Origin: Actinoplanes ianthinogenes
GTDB taxonomy: Bacteria; Actinomycetota; Actinomycetes; Mycobacteriales; Micromonosporaceae
Assembly: GCF_018324205.1 (NCBI RefSeq)
Contig: NZ_AP023356.1
Coordinates: 9,058,501 to 9,122,500 of the forward strand
Direction: 5' to 3'
Length of the DNA stretch: 64,000 nucleotides
The notes under the pieces are model-generated. The model saw only the letters and a list, made by a program, of their open reading frames with translations. It was not told where the DNA came from and made no database searches. The translations under genes were made by a program, and so were the position numbers. Positions 44,830-52,855 of this stretch are shown here, piece after piece; within the stretch, counting starts at the first letter, position 1; each line of letters starts with the position of its first letter.

Positions 44830-45621
44830 ATGCGGGACGGGGTCAAGCGAGCGACGAAACCCGACAGCGCACCGGCCGGCCGCATCAGCCGCGCCGAGCA
44901 GGCCCGGGCCACCCGCCGGCGCATCGTCGACGCGGCCGCCGAGCTCTTCCTCGCCCGTGGCTACGGGGCGACGCTGCTCGACCAGGTGGCCGAGCGCGCC
45001 GGCGTCGCCGTGCAGACCGTGTACTTCCACTTCGGCAACAAGCGCACGCTGCTCAAACACGTCATGGACGTGGCCGCCGCCGGCGACGACGAGCCGGTGC
45101 CGATGCTGGACCGCCCCTGGATCCAGCAGCTGCGTCAGGAGACCGAGCCGCGGCGCATCGTCGAGCTGTGGGTGGTCAACGGCCGCGAGATCCTGCACCG
45201 GGTCGCCCCGCTGATGCGGGTGATGCGGGGTGCCACCGGCGCCGATCCGGACCTGGCCGCCCAGTGGGAGGTCAACCAGCAGCAGACCCGGAGCGCGCAC
45301 GGCATGCTGGCCGAGCTGCTCGCCGCCCGTGGGGCGCTGCGCCCGGGGCTGGACGTCGATCAGGCCCGCGACATCGCGTTCGCCGTCACCAACGTGGAGA
45401 CCTACCTCCAGTTCACCGACCTGTGCGGCTGGACTCCCCGGCAGTGGCAGGACCGGATCATCGACGTCCTCACCGCGGCCCTGCTGAGGCCGCTACCAGA
45501 CATGCAGGTCGCCGTAGGCGGAGAGGACCGCGGGCAGGTCACCGCCGCGGCCGCGCAGGCCGGCGTCCAGGAACGCGGCGCAGGTCGCGGTGGTCATCCG
45601 GACACTTTCGGTACGCCCTGA
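44830..45621 (+). CDS. TetR family transcriptional regulator
   Basis: This 263-residue reading has the TetR helix-turn-helix (IVDAAAELFLARGYGATLLD, then VAVQTVYFHFGNKRTLLKHV) at about 32-75 and a ligand-binding domain with no recognised ligand. The last 43 codons overlap the convergent hydrolase gene and look like read-through rather than conserved sequence, so the functional protein may effectively end near residue 220. ATG 44830 follows the -10 box directly. It should repress itself and the divergent hydrolase through the paired operators. Confidence 0.87.
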   Translation: MRDGVKRATKPDSAPAGRISRAEQARATRRRIVDAAAELFLARGYGATLLDQVAERAGVAVQTVYFHFGNKRTLLKHVMDVAAAGDDEPVPMLDRPWIQQLRQETEPRRIVELWVVNGREILHRVAPLMRVMRGATGADPDLAAQWEVNQQQTRSAHGMLAELLAARGALRPGLDVDQARDIAFAVTNVETYLQFTDLCGWTPRQWQDRIIDVLTAALLRPLPDMQVAVGGEDRGQVTAAAAQAGVQERGAGRGGHPDTFGTP

Positions 45622-46875
45622 GGAGCCGACCAGCGCCGGAACGGGTGGTAGGTACAGCGGCGCGTCGGTGAAGGTGAGGTGCGCGCTGCCCGGCACCGTG
45701 AGCAGATAGCCGGGTCCGGTGCCGCGCTCCAGGATCGCCGACACCAGGGCGACGTAGTCGGCGTCGGCCCGGTCCTCGACGGGATGGGTCAGGGCCAGCA
45801 CCGGCTGGCGCAGCGGACCCTGGTCCGGATCGGGCCCGCCGTCGAGGTTGATCACGGCGGTGAACCGCGGGTCGCGCTCGGCGGCGCGCATGGCGGCCGC
45901 CCCGCCGATCGAGTGGCCGGTCGCCGCCGCCCGGGACGTGTCGAGCCGTCCGGTGAACGGTCCGGGCTCGGTGTCGAGGCGGCCGAGCCGGGTGAGGACG
46001 AAGCTGAGATCGGCGGCCCGTGCGTCGACCCAGCCGGTCCGGCGCCGGGCGTCCTCGCCCGGGTTGCCGCCGGCCGCGACCCGGGTGCGAAGCGTCCGCC
46101 CGTCGGCGAGCACGACCGCCGCCGAGTCGTACGGATGGTCGACGCCCGCCACCAGGTAGCCGCGGCTGGCCAGGTCCTCGGCCCAGGCGGTGTTCTGGGT
46201 GCGCACGCCGCCGAGCCCGGGCGAGAACAGCACGACGGGGGAGCGGCCCGGCGCGGGCGCCGCGTCGGACACCGCGTGGCTGTGTGCGCGCACCGCCCCG
46301 TCCAGCAGGAAAGCCGGCGCACCCAGGTAGTCGCCTTCCGCCGCGGCGACGATGTCCGCCTCCCTCCGGTTCCGCCCGAGGTACTGCGCCCGCGGGGTGT
46401 CGGGCGGGACCGGCCCGGCCGGGTACCAGAGCTGCACGACCACGGCGCGCCCGGCACGAGCCGGGTCGGTCCACTGCATCACCGTGGTCCCGACCGCGGA
46501 CGGCCCGGACGGCTGCGGGAAGTTCGCCACCGGCAGCGCCCAGGCCGCCCCGGCGCCCGCGACGATCAGGCCGAGACAGACCACGGATCCGGGCAGGGCC
46601 AGCCACCAGCGGGCCCGCCACCCGGCCCGCTCGGCTCGCCGGCGCACCAGCCGGCCGATGACTGCTCCCACCCCGACGAGCAGGTCCGCGGCGAGCACCG
46701 GCAGCAGCTGCCAGCGCATCCCGGGTGCGGCCAGGGCGGTGCCGGCCGCCACCACGCCCGTCGCGGCGAGCGCGGTCCGGCGGCGTGCGACGGGCGGCAA
46801 CCACCGGCTCAGCACCAGGGCGAGCGAGTCCAGCACGACGACGATTTCCGGCGCGGACATGTGAAGGACGGTCAC
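45493..46875 (-). CDS. Membrane-anchored alpha/beta hydrolase (PAF-acetylhydrolase-like)
   Basis: This protein of about 460 residues has roughly four N-terminal membrane helices (to about 120) and then a hydrolase domain like platelet-activating-factor acetylhydrolases and dienelactone hydrolases. PVVLFSPGLGGVRTQN near 215, nucleophile GHSIGGAAAM near 318, Asp in NLDGGPDPDQ and His in PGSAHLTFTDAP are visible. It should cleave a short ester at the cell surface. GTG 46875 and ATG 46860 are both possible starts. Upstream, GCTGAG is repeated three times at helical spacing. The 3' end overlaps the TetR reading. Confidence 0.83.
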   Translation of the reverse strand: MTVLHMSAPEIVVVLDSLALVLSRWLPPVARRRTALAATGVVAAGTALAAPGMRWQLLPVLAADLLVGVGAVIGRLVRRRAERAGWRARWWLALPGSVVCLGLIVAGAGAAWALPVANFPQPSGPSAVGTTVMQWTDPARAGRAVVVQLWYPAGPVPPDTPRAQYLGRNRREADIVAAAEGDYLGAPAFLLDGAVRAHSHAVSDAAPAPGRSPVVLFSPGLGGVRTQNTAWAEDLASRGYLVAGVDHPYDSAAVVLADGRTLRTRVAAGGNPGEDARRRTGWVDARAADLSFVLTRLGRLDTEPGPFTGRLDTSRAAATGHSIGGAAAMRAAERDPRFTAVINLDGGPDPDQGPLRQPVLALTHPVEDRADADYVALVSAILERGTGPGYLLTVPGSAHLTFTDAPLYLPPVPALVGSSGRTESVRMTTATCAAFLDAGLRGRGGDLPAVLSAYGDLHVW

Positions 46876-46897
46876 GACAAGATCGTTCTATGGGCGC

Positions 46898-46924
46898 GCT
46901 GAGAGCCCGCTGAGCCTTGCTGAG
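46898..46924. promoter_or_regulatory. Three helically phased GCTGAG direct repeats
   Basis: GCTGAG occurs at 46898, 46909 and 46919, spacings of 11 and 10 bases, in the 198-base gap between the divergent hydrolase and SDR genes. Such phased direct repeats are typical of SARP/OmpR-type activator sites. No such regulator is encoded next to it. Confidence 0.4.
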
Positions 46925-47073
46925 ACGTGCCGGGGCGGGCGATCGGTAACGGCAGGTCGCCGGTCCCCGGACACCCGGGCTCACCGGTAGCCTGGGATCG
47001 TCAGGCCGTGGCTAACCTCAGCGGCTGATCGCATCCTGGTGTCACACCCGGCGAACGACATCAGGAGCAGCAC

Positions 47074-48015
47074 ATGGCGCGCAAACAGCCCGACATCACC
47101 ATGCCCGACCTGTCCGGCAAACGGGCCGTCGTGACCGGCGGCAGCGACGGCATCGGGCTGGGCATCGCCACCCGCCTCGCGGCCGCCGGGGCCGAGGTCG
47201 TCATTCCGGTCCGGAACACGGTCAAGGGCGAGGCGGCGATCGAGCGGATCCGCCGGCAGGTGCCGCGGGCGAAGGCCTCGCTGCGCGAGCTCGACCTGTC
47301 GTCGCTCGGCTCGGTGGCGGCCCTCGGCGCGGCGCTGCGGGCCGAGGGTCAGCCGATCCATCTGCTCGTCAACAACGCCGGGGTGATGACGCCGCCGCAG
47401 CGGCAGACCACCGCGGACGGGTTCGAGCTCCAGTTCGGCACCAACCACCTGGGCCACTTCGCGCTGGTGGCGCACCTGCTGCCGCTGCTGCGGGCCGGTG
47501 GCGCCCGGGTGGTCAACCAGATCAGCGTCGCGGCGAACTCCAACGCGATCAACTGGGCGGACCTGAACTGGGAACGCTCGTACGACGGGATGCGGGCGTA
47601 CAGTCAATCGAAGATCGCTTTTGGTCTGTTCGGTCTGGAGCTGAGCCGGCGCAGCCGGCGGCACGGGTGGGGGATCACCAGCAACCTGTCGCATCCCGGT
47701 GTGGCCCCGACGAGTCTGCTGGCGGCTCGCCCCGAGGTCGGCCGGGCCCGGGAGACGATGGGCAGGCGGCTCATCGGTGCCCTGTCGGCGCGTGGCATCC
47801 TGCTGGGAACGGCCGAGTCCGCGGGGCTGCCGGCGCTGGTGGCGGCGACTGCCGAGGACGGTGGTTTCTACGGGCCGAGCGGTCCAGGACACCTCGGCGG
47901 GCCGCCCGCGGAGCAGCGGCTGTACTCGCGGCTGCGCAGCGAGGACGAGGCCGACCGGGTGTGGCGTGTCTCCGAGGAGCTGACACAGGTGGCGTTCACG
48001 GCGGTACAAGGATGA
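47074..48015 (+). CDS. SDR family NAD(P)-dependent oxidoreductase
   Basis: This 313-residue classical SDR is intact: TGGSDGIGLGIA cofactor motif near 20, NNAGVMTPP near 100, catalytic Ser in NQISVAANSN and Tyr-Lys in YSQSKIAFG near 180. It resembles retinol-dehydrogenase/DHRS-like reductases. ATG 47074 has AGGAG eight bases upstream. Its stop overlaps the ATG of an XRE-type regulator by four bases, so regulator and enzyme are made together; this pairing of an SDR with a MmyB-like regulator is common in actinomycetes. Confidence 0.9.
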   Translation: MARKQPDITMPDLSGKRAVVTGGSDGIGLGIATRLAAAGAEVVIPVRNTVKGEAAIERIRRQVPRAKASLRELDLSSLGSVAALGAALRAEGQPIHLLVNNAGVMTPPQRQTTADGFELQFGTNHLGHFALVAHLLPLLRAGGARVVNQISVAANSNAINWADLNWERSYDGMRAYSQSKIAFGLFGLELSRRSRRHGWGITSNLSHPGVAPTSLLAARPEVGRARETMGRRLIGALSARGILLGTAESAGLPALVAATAEDGGFYGPSGPGHLGGPPAEQRLYSRLRSEDEADRVWRVSEELTQVAFTAVQG

Positions 48016-48869
48016 TCATCGATCGTGCCGGGCTCGCCGAGTTCCTGCGGCGGCGACGCGAGTCCCTGCAACCCGAGGACGTCGGCCTGCCGCGCGGGCA
48101 GCGCCGCCGGACGTCCGGGCTGCGCCGCGAGGAGGTGGCCACGCTCTGCCACATCTCCGCCGACTACTACAGCCGGCTCGAACGCGCCCGCGGCCCGCAC
48201 CCTTCGGAGCAGATGGTCGCGTCGATCGCGCAGGGGCTGCACCTGTCGATCGACGAACGTGACCACCTGTTCCGCCTGGCCGGACACCACCCGCCGGTTC
48301 GTAGCGGTGCGGTCGGCGAACACATCAGCCCCGGTGTGCTGCGCATCTTCGACCGGCTCGCCGACACCCCGGCCGAGATCGTCACCGAGCTCGGCGAGAC
48401 CCTGCGGCAGAACGCGCTCGGTGTGGCCCTCAACGGCGACCTCACCAGGTTCACCGGTCCGGCCCGCAGCATCGGGTACCGCTGGTTCACCGATCCGGCC
48501 TGCCGCGCGCTCTACCACCCCGACGACCACCAGCTGCACTCCCGGGTGTTCGCGTCCGGGCTGCGGCACGTGGTCACGCTGCGCGGGCCGGGCTCCCGGG
48601 CGGCATATCTCCAGGGTCTGCTGCTCGACAGCTGCGAGGAGTTCCGCGCGGTCTGGGACGAGCATGAGATCGGAATCCGATATCAGCACGTGAAACGCCT
48701 CCTGCATCCTGAGGTGGGGCTGCTGGAGCTCACCTGCCAGGCGATGCTCGACCCGGAGCAGGGGCATTCGCTGCTCGTCTACACCGCGGTTCCCGGGACG
48801 GAGAGCTACGACAAGCTGGCCCTGCTGTCCGTCATCGGCGCACAGACCCTTGCCGCACGAACCACCTGA
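48012..48869 (+). CDS. XRE family regulator with MmyB-like ligand domain
   Basis: This 285-residue protein has an N-terminal Cro/CI helix-turn-helix (GLAEFLRRRRESLQ, then GLRREEVATLCHISADYYSR near 38-60). The MmyB-type PAS-like ligand domain spans about 95-280 (ILRIFDRLADTPA-like start, then GYRWFTDPACRALYHPDD). Homologues often bind fatty acids and control an adjacent SDR or dehydrogenase. The ATG overlaps the SDR stop (ATGA), confirming both start and operon. I see no nearby palindrome that is clearly its operator. Confidence 0.9.
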   Translation: MIIDRAGLAEFLRRRRESLQPEDVGLPRGQRRRTSGLRREEVATLCHISADYYSRLERARGPHPSEQMVASIAQGLHLSIDERDHLFRLAGHHPPVRSGAVGEHISPGVLRIFDRLADTPAEIVTELGETLRQNALGVALNGDLTRFTGPARSIGYRWFTDPACRALYHPDDHQLHSRVFASGLRHVVTLRGPGSRAAYLQGLLLDSCEEFRAVWDEHEIGIRYQHVKRLLHPEVGLLELTCQAMLDPEQGHSLLVYTAVPGTESYDKLALLSVIGAQTLAARTT

Positions 48870-48909
48870 CCTGCCAATTCCAGCCGTCACGACGAGGAGT
48901 CGTCTAGGT

Positions 48910-49179
48910 TTGCCCCGTGAGCATGAGCCTTTGCCTCGTGAAGGTCTCTCCGGCGTGCTCCGCGCCCTGGAGGGCACCGGTGCCGAGGTCGAGTACGACT
49001 TCGGCTACGGCAACGGGTTCACGGTGAACGCCCGGGAGGCGGCCGAGATCGCCGACGGTCTCGCGCTGGAGGGCTGGTGGAGCCCGGGACAGGAGGTCAC
49101 GCTGATCTCGCATGCCATCGCGGCGTTCTACCGCTCGGCCGCCGACGAGGGCCGGACCGTCATCGGCGGAGTCGCGTAG
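48910..49179 (+). CDS. Small hypothetical protein
   Basis: This reading of about 89 residues contains GLSGVLRALEGTGAEVEYDF, GYGNGFTVNAREAAEIADGL and ALEGWWSPGQEVTLISHAIA. It looks like a small soluble alpha/beta protein, but I do not recognise the family. TTG 48910, with GAGGAG about 11 bases upstream, is the likeliest start; a start at 48850 would overlap the XRE gene. Regular codon use suggests it is real. Confidence 0.55.
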   Translation: MPREHEPLPREGLSGVLRALEGTGAEVEYDFGYGNGFTVNAREAAEIADGLALEGWWSPGQEVTLISHAIAAFYRSAADEGRTVIGGVA

Positions 49180-49225
49180 CGCTCCGGGCGGCGCCCTATC
49201 CGCACCGCGCGGAAATACTGGCACC

Positions 49226-49702
49226 ATGGACGTCAATATCGCGCCGCTGCTCGTCACCGGTGGTTTCACGCTGACCGCGGCACTTGCCAGCTCCGCCCTG
49301 ACCCTGATCGCGGCGAATCGGCGGGACAAACGGCAGTCGTTCGAGGCGTCCTACTTCCGCAACCTGGAGCACCGCCGCACGCTGATCGTCGACTTTCTGC
49401 TCGTCTACGACCAGCTCCGCCGCAAGCTGCTGGGCGGGCCCGCCGCGCCCGGGGAGCACGACGACCTCGACGAGTTGCGGCGCCGGCTGGGGGAGGGGCG
49501 GACGACGCTGGAGCTGTTCTGCCGGCCGGAGACGCGGCCGGTGCTCGCGGAGGCGGAACGGCTCGGCCGCCGCGCCTGGCTGGGTGCGATCGGGCGCGAG
49601 CCGTTTCGCGACGACGAGTTCGCCGGGCACGGCGAGGCGATGGAGCGGTTCAAGGAGACGATGCTCGCCGCGTTCCGCAAGGATCTCGGCGAGCAGTCCT
49701 GA
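49226..49702 (+). CDS. Hypothetical membrane-anchored protein
   Basis: This 158-residue protein has one N-terminal membrane helix (LLVTGGFTLTAALASSALTL) followed by a charged, probably helical cytoplasmic part (NRRDKRQSFEASYFRNLEHR) ending near residue 158. I do not recognise a family. ATG 49226 begins right where the helix starts. Its stop TGA and the stop of the convergent aldolase gene are adjacent, with no base between them. Confidence 0.65.
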   Translation: MDVNIAPLLVTGGFTLTAALASSALTLIAANRRDKRQSFEASYFRNLEHRRTLIVDFLLVYDQLRRKLLGGPAAPGEHDDLDELRRRLGEGRTTLELFCRPETRPVLAEAERLGRRAWLGAIGREPFRDDEFAGHGEAMERFKETMLAAFRKDLGEQS

Positions 49703-50560
49703 TCAGCCGGCCACCGTGTCCGGCACCCCGGCGCTGAGCAGGCGCAACGCCGCCGTCACGGTGCCGGCCATCGCGGTGCGGGCCGACGTCAGATAGCGGC
49801 GTGGATCGACCAGCTCCGGGCGATCGTCGAGGGTGGCGCGGACCGCGCCGGTGAAGGCCGTGTTCAGCGCCGTACCGATGTTGATTTTGACCATGCCGCC
49901 ACGCACCGCCGCAGTCAGGTCGTCGTCCGGCACGCCCGACGAACCGTGCAGCACCAGCGGCACCGCCACCGCCTCGCGCAGGCGCACGATCAGGTCCTGG
50001 TCCAGCCGCGCCGTCCGGTCCAGCATCGCGTGCGACGAGCCGACCGCGACCGCGAGCGCGTCGATGCCGGTCGCGGCCACGTAGGCCGCGGCCTGCGCCG
50101 GGTCGGTCCGGACGCCCGGCGCGTGCGCGCCGTCCTTGCCGCCGACCTCGCCCAGTTCGCTCTCCACCCAGAGGCCCGCCGCGTGACAGGCCGCGGCGGC
50201 CCTCGCGGTCGCTGCGACATTTTCCCGGTACGCCAGACGCGACGCGTCGACCATCACCGAGCCGAAGCCGTTCGGGGCGGCCTGGTCGAGCAACTCGGCG
50301 GAGACGACGTGATCGAGATGCAGCGCGACCGGCACGTGAGCGGCGGCCGCGACAGCGCGGGCGGCCGCGGCGATCGGGGCGAGCCGGCCGTGGTGGAAGC
50401 GCACCGCGTTCTCGCTGACCTGGAGGATCACCGGGCAGCCGGCGGCCTCCGCCCCGCTCACGATCGCCTCGGCGTGCTCCACGGTGATCACGTTGAAGGC
50501 GCAGACGGCCCGGCCACGCGCTCGCGCCGCGGTGACGAGCTCGCCGGTCGGGGTCAGCAC
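49703..50560 (-). CDS. Class II fructose/tagatose-bisphosphate aldolase
   Basis: This 285-residue zinc aldolase of the KbaY/GatY/FbaA group shows ALHLDHVVSAELLDQ (catalytic Asp, zinc His), ESELGEVGGKDG, VPLVLHGSSGVPDDD (zinc His) and the phosphate-binding VKINIGTALNTAF. It would split tagatose- or fructose-1,6-bisphosphate into glyceraldehyde-3-phosphate and dihydroxyacetone phosphate. GTG 50560 is preceded by AGGAGGA inside the end of the kinase gene, which it overlaps by seven bases. Kinase, aldolase, DeoR and SIS genes together suggest the tagatose route. Confidence 0.88.
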   Translation of the reverse strand: MLTPTGELVTAARARGRAVCAFNVITVEHAEAIVSGAEAAGCPVILQVSENAVRFHHGRLAPIAAAARAVAAAAHVPVALHLDHVVSAELLDQAAPNGFGSVMVDASRLAYRENVAATARAAAACHAAGLWVESELGEVGGKDGAHAPGVRTDPAQAAAYVAATGIDALAVAVGSSHAMLDRTARLDQDLIVRLREAVAVPLVLHGSSGVPDDDLTAAVRGGMVKINIGTALNTAFTGAVRATLDDRPELVDPRRYLTSARTAMAGTVTAALRLLSAGVPDTVAG

Positions 50561-51750
50561 GAGATTCCTCCTGGGGTCAGAAAGTCCTGGTAAACGGCTT
50601 TGTCGAAGGCGCCTGCGACCGGGCTGGCCACGGCCGCGGCGCTCAGCGCGACAGCATCGGCCAGCAGCGCGGGCCAGGCGGTCCCGTCGCGCATGCCACG
50701 GGCGAGGGCGGCGGCACACGCGTCCCCGGCTCCGGTCGGATTGCCGGTGACCGGCCGCGGCGGGACACAGCGGAACTCGCCGTCCGGGGTGATCGCCCGC
50801 AGCCCGGCCGCCCCGTCGGTGACGACCACGGTGCCGCCGGTCAGCCGACGAACGTCTGTGCCGGTGAACCCGAGAGCGTCTGTGCCGGTGATCCCGGGAG
50901 CGTCTGTGCCGGTGAACCCGGGAGCCAAGCCGGCTGGTCCAGCCATGCCGGGCTCGGCCTCCCCGGTTCCGAGAGGCTGGCCGGCGGGCGAGGCCGGGCC
51001 CCGCCTGGTCACCGTGTTTACGGGAAGTAGGTCGTGGGGCGAGCCCCTGCGGTGCCGGGGCGCCGTGGATTCGGGAAGCAGGTCGTCGGGCGAATCCCTG
51101 CCGTGCCGGGGCGCCGTGGATCCCCGAGGCCGGTGGGTCGGGTCGGCCGCCTCGGGTTCGGCGGCTGTGGGCGCGGGGAGCAGGTCGGCCAGTTCGGCCG
51201 CGTTCGGCTTGGTCACGGTGGGGCCGGCGGCCAGGCCGTGGGCCAGCGCGGGACCGCTCGTGTCCAGCAGCACCGGCACACCGGCCTTCGTCGCCGCGCG
51301 GATGAGCTGGGCGTACCCGTCGATCGGCACGCCCCGCGGGAGGGAACCGCAGAGCGCGACCACCGCGGCGCCGCCGAGCAGATCGCGGAAGTGATCGACG
51401 AATCGGAACCACTCCGGGTCCGTGACCAGCGGGCCGGGCTCCCAGAAGCCGGTGGCGTCCGCGTGGTCGACCACGGCGACCGTGCGGCGGGTCTCGCCGG
51501 TGATCGGGACGAAGGACGACGGCACGCCCTCGGCGTCGAGCAGCTGTGCCACGACAGCGCCGGTCGGGCCGCCGAGCAGGCCGGTGGCGAGCACCGGTTC
51601 GCCGAGCGCGTGCAGGACACGCGCCACGTTGAGGCCTTTGCCTCCTGCGCGTTCGGACACTTTGCTGACGCGATGCGTGCAGTGGGGGACGAGGTGCTCG
51701 ACCGGGTAGGTGAGATCGAGCGCCGGGTTGAGGGTAACCGTGACGATCAT
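50554..51750 (-). CDS. PfkB-family 1-phosphofructokinase / tagatose-6-phosphate kinase with repeat insertion
   Basis: This protein of about 398 residues matches FruK/LacC: MIVTVTLNPALDLTYPVEHL at the start, signature 1 in ERAGGKGLNVARVLHALGE, and signature 2 NPTGAGDACAAALARG near 330. The family is normally about 310 residues. The extra length lies at about 200-301, between TKPNAAELADLLP and GTVVVTDGAAGL, and is made of two kinds of tandem repeat. The insertion is in frame and falls in a surface linker, so activity may survive. It would phosphorylate tagatose-6-phosphate or fructose-1-phosphate with ATP. The aldolase gene overlaps its 3' end. Confidence 0.87.
   Translation of the reverse strand: MIVTVTLNPALDLTYPVEHLVPHCTHRVSKVSERAGGKGLNVARVLHALGEPVLATGLLGGPTGAVVAQLLDAEGVPSSFVPITGETRRTVAVVDHADATGFWEPGPLVTDPEWFRFVDHFRDLLGGAAVVALCGSLPRGVPIDGYAQLIRAATKAGVPVLLDTSGPALAHGLAAGPTVTKPNAAELADLLPAPTAAEPEAADPTHRPRGSTAPRHGRDSPDDLLPESTAPRHRRGSPHDLLPVNTVTRRGPASPAGQPLGTGEAEPGMAGPAGLAPGFTGTDAPGITGTDALGFTGTDVRRLTGGTVVVTDGAAGLRAITPDGEFRCVPPRPVTGNPTGAGDACAAALARGMRDGTAWPALLADAVALSAAAVASPVAGAFDKAVYQDFLTPGGISC
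50853..50924 (-). repeat. Three 24-bp direct repeats inside the kinase gene
   Basis: Units at 50853, 50877 and 50901 are 24 bases each and nearly identical. On the coding strand they give three copies of an eight-residue unit, APGFTGTD / APGITGTD / ALGFTGTD. They are in frame with the kinase. Confidence 0.85.
50968..51120 (-). repeat. 51-bp repeats inside the kinase gene (two clear, one degenerate)
   Basis: Units at 51070-51120 and 51019-51069 encode STAPRHGRDSPDDLLPE and STAPRHRRGSPHDLLPV. A degenerate third unit at 50968-51018 encodes NTVTRRGPASPAGQPLG. All have length 51, a multiple of three, and keep the kinase frame. Confidence 0.8.
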
Positions 51751-51870
51751 GAGGGCTTCCAAGGGGAGGATCCGCCCACCACGGACCTGGACTCTTGCGG
51801 ATTCCAGGTGCCTGAGTGCCGGACTGGTCAGACCGGCAGGGCGCGGCTGTGGCCCCGATTCCAACTGATC

Positions 51871-51907
51871 GAACGCGCAGTTGTCAATAGCGTTTCTTGC
51901 GCGTTTG
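51871..51907 (-). promoter_or_regulatory. Kinase promoter with flanking AACGCGC motifs
   Basis: On the minus strand a TTGACA (plus-strand 51882-51887) is flanked by CAAACGCGC (51899-51907) and by GCGCGTTC (51871-51878). The same CAAACGCGC occurs in the SIS gene promoter. These are candidate binding sites for the DeoR regulator encoded between the two genes. The rest of the 191-base gap 51751-51941 shows nothing else. Confidence 0.5.
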
Positions 51908-51941
51908 ACGGTTCCCTCTGCCCATATGAACAGATTCGAAC

Positions 51942-52712
51942 TCAGCCGGCGACGACGACCTCGGTGCCGGTCCGGCGGATCGCGTCGAGGGCGGCCGGGT
52001 CGGCGCCGGTGTCGGTGACCAGCGTCGCGACCCCGGTGATCGGGCAGATCCCGGCCAGGCACACCTTGCCCACCTTGGAGCCGTCGGCGACCACGATCAC
52101 CCGGTCGGCGCGGCGGATCATGGTGGCGTTGGTGTTCGCCTCGATCTCGTCGTGCGTGGTCAGGCCGCCGCGGGCGCTGATCCCGTCCACGCCGACCACG
52201 GCCACCTCCATGTTCAGGCCCTGGAGCGCCTGGTCCGCGATCGGCCCGACCAGCTCGTACGACTGGGTGCGGGACACTCCGCCCGTCATGATCAGTTTCA
52301 GCCGGGGACGCAGCGCCAGCTCGGCGGCGATGTTCAGCGCGTTGGTCACCACGGTCAGGTCGACCCGCTCGGCGAGCAGCCGGGACAGCAGGTGCGTGGT
52401 GGTGCCGCCGGTCAGGCCGAGGGTGAGCGGGCCCTTGGGCAGCAGGTCCGCGGTCGCCTTGGCGATCAGCGCCTTCTCCTCGCGGTGCTGTCCGCCCCGG
52501 TAACGGACCGGCAGCTCGTAGGCCGCGTCGACGGCGACCGCGCCGCCGTGTGTCCGTGACAGCAGCCGCTGGTCCTCCAGGGTCTGCAGATCACGGCGGA
52601 TGGTGGCGGGAGAGACGGCGAACTCCTCGGCCAGCCGGCCGGCGTCGATCGAGCCGGTGCCGGCCAGTCGTTCGAGGATGGCCGACACCCGGTCGGCGCG
52701 ACGCAGCGACAT
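51942..52712 (-). CDS. DeoR/GlpR family transcriptional regulator
   Basis: This 256-residue protein has a DeoR helix-turn-helix (RLAEEFAVSPATIRRDLQTL near 27-46, then SRTHGGAV) and a C-terminal sugar-phosphate sensor domain (GPLTLGLTGGTTTHLL, VVTNALNIAAEL, VVGVDGISARGGL, VVVADGSKVGKV). The family represses sugar catabolism and is induced by sugar phosphates. ATG 52712 has GGGAGAGGG upstream. It is divergent from the SIS gene and upstream of the kinase-aldolase genes on the same strand, and probably controls both sides. Confidence 0.9.
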   Translation of the reverse strand: MSLRRADRVSAILERLAGTGSIDAGRLAEEFAVSPATIRRDLQTLEDQRLLSRTHGGAVAVDAAYELPVRYRGGQHREEKALIAKATADLLPKGPLTLGLTGGTTTHLLSRLLAERVDLTVVTNALNIAAELALRPRLKLIMTGGVSRTQSYELVGPIADQALQGLNMEVAVVGVDGISARGGLTTHDEIEANTNATMIRRADRVIVVADGSKVGKVCLAGICPITGVATLVTDTGADPAALDAIRRTGTEVVVAG

Positions 52713-52819
52713 GGAACCCTCTCCCACCGGTGATCGAACGCGCCATCAATATAGTCCGTTTCGGCGCGCTGCCCCCGCCCGAGGTGCGCACTCGGAACTG
52801 TTCGTTTGTTGCGCGCATC

Positions 52820-52849
52820 TTGTAAAGCGAGCACAAACGCGCATAGGTT
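52820..52849 (+). promoter_or_regulatory. SIS gene promoter, leaderless, with CAAACGCGC operator motif
   Basis: TTGTAA at 52820-52825 and TAGGTT at 52844-52849 are separated by 18 bases, and ATG 52856 lies six bases after the -10 box. CAAACGCGC (52834-52842) sits between the two elements, where a repressor would block polymerase. Confidence 0.55.
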
Positions 52850-52855
52850 GCGGGC

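Noticed and set aside
49703..51412. A longer aldolase start extending into the kinase gene.
   Set aside because: The extra sequence is the repeat insertion read in another frame; GTG 50560 with AGGAGGA matches the family start.
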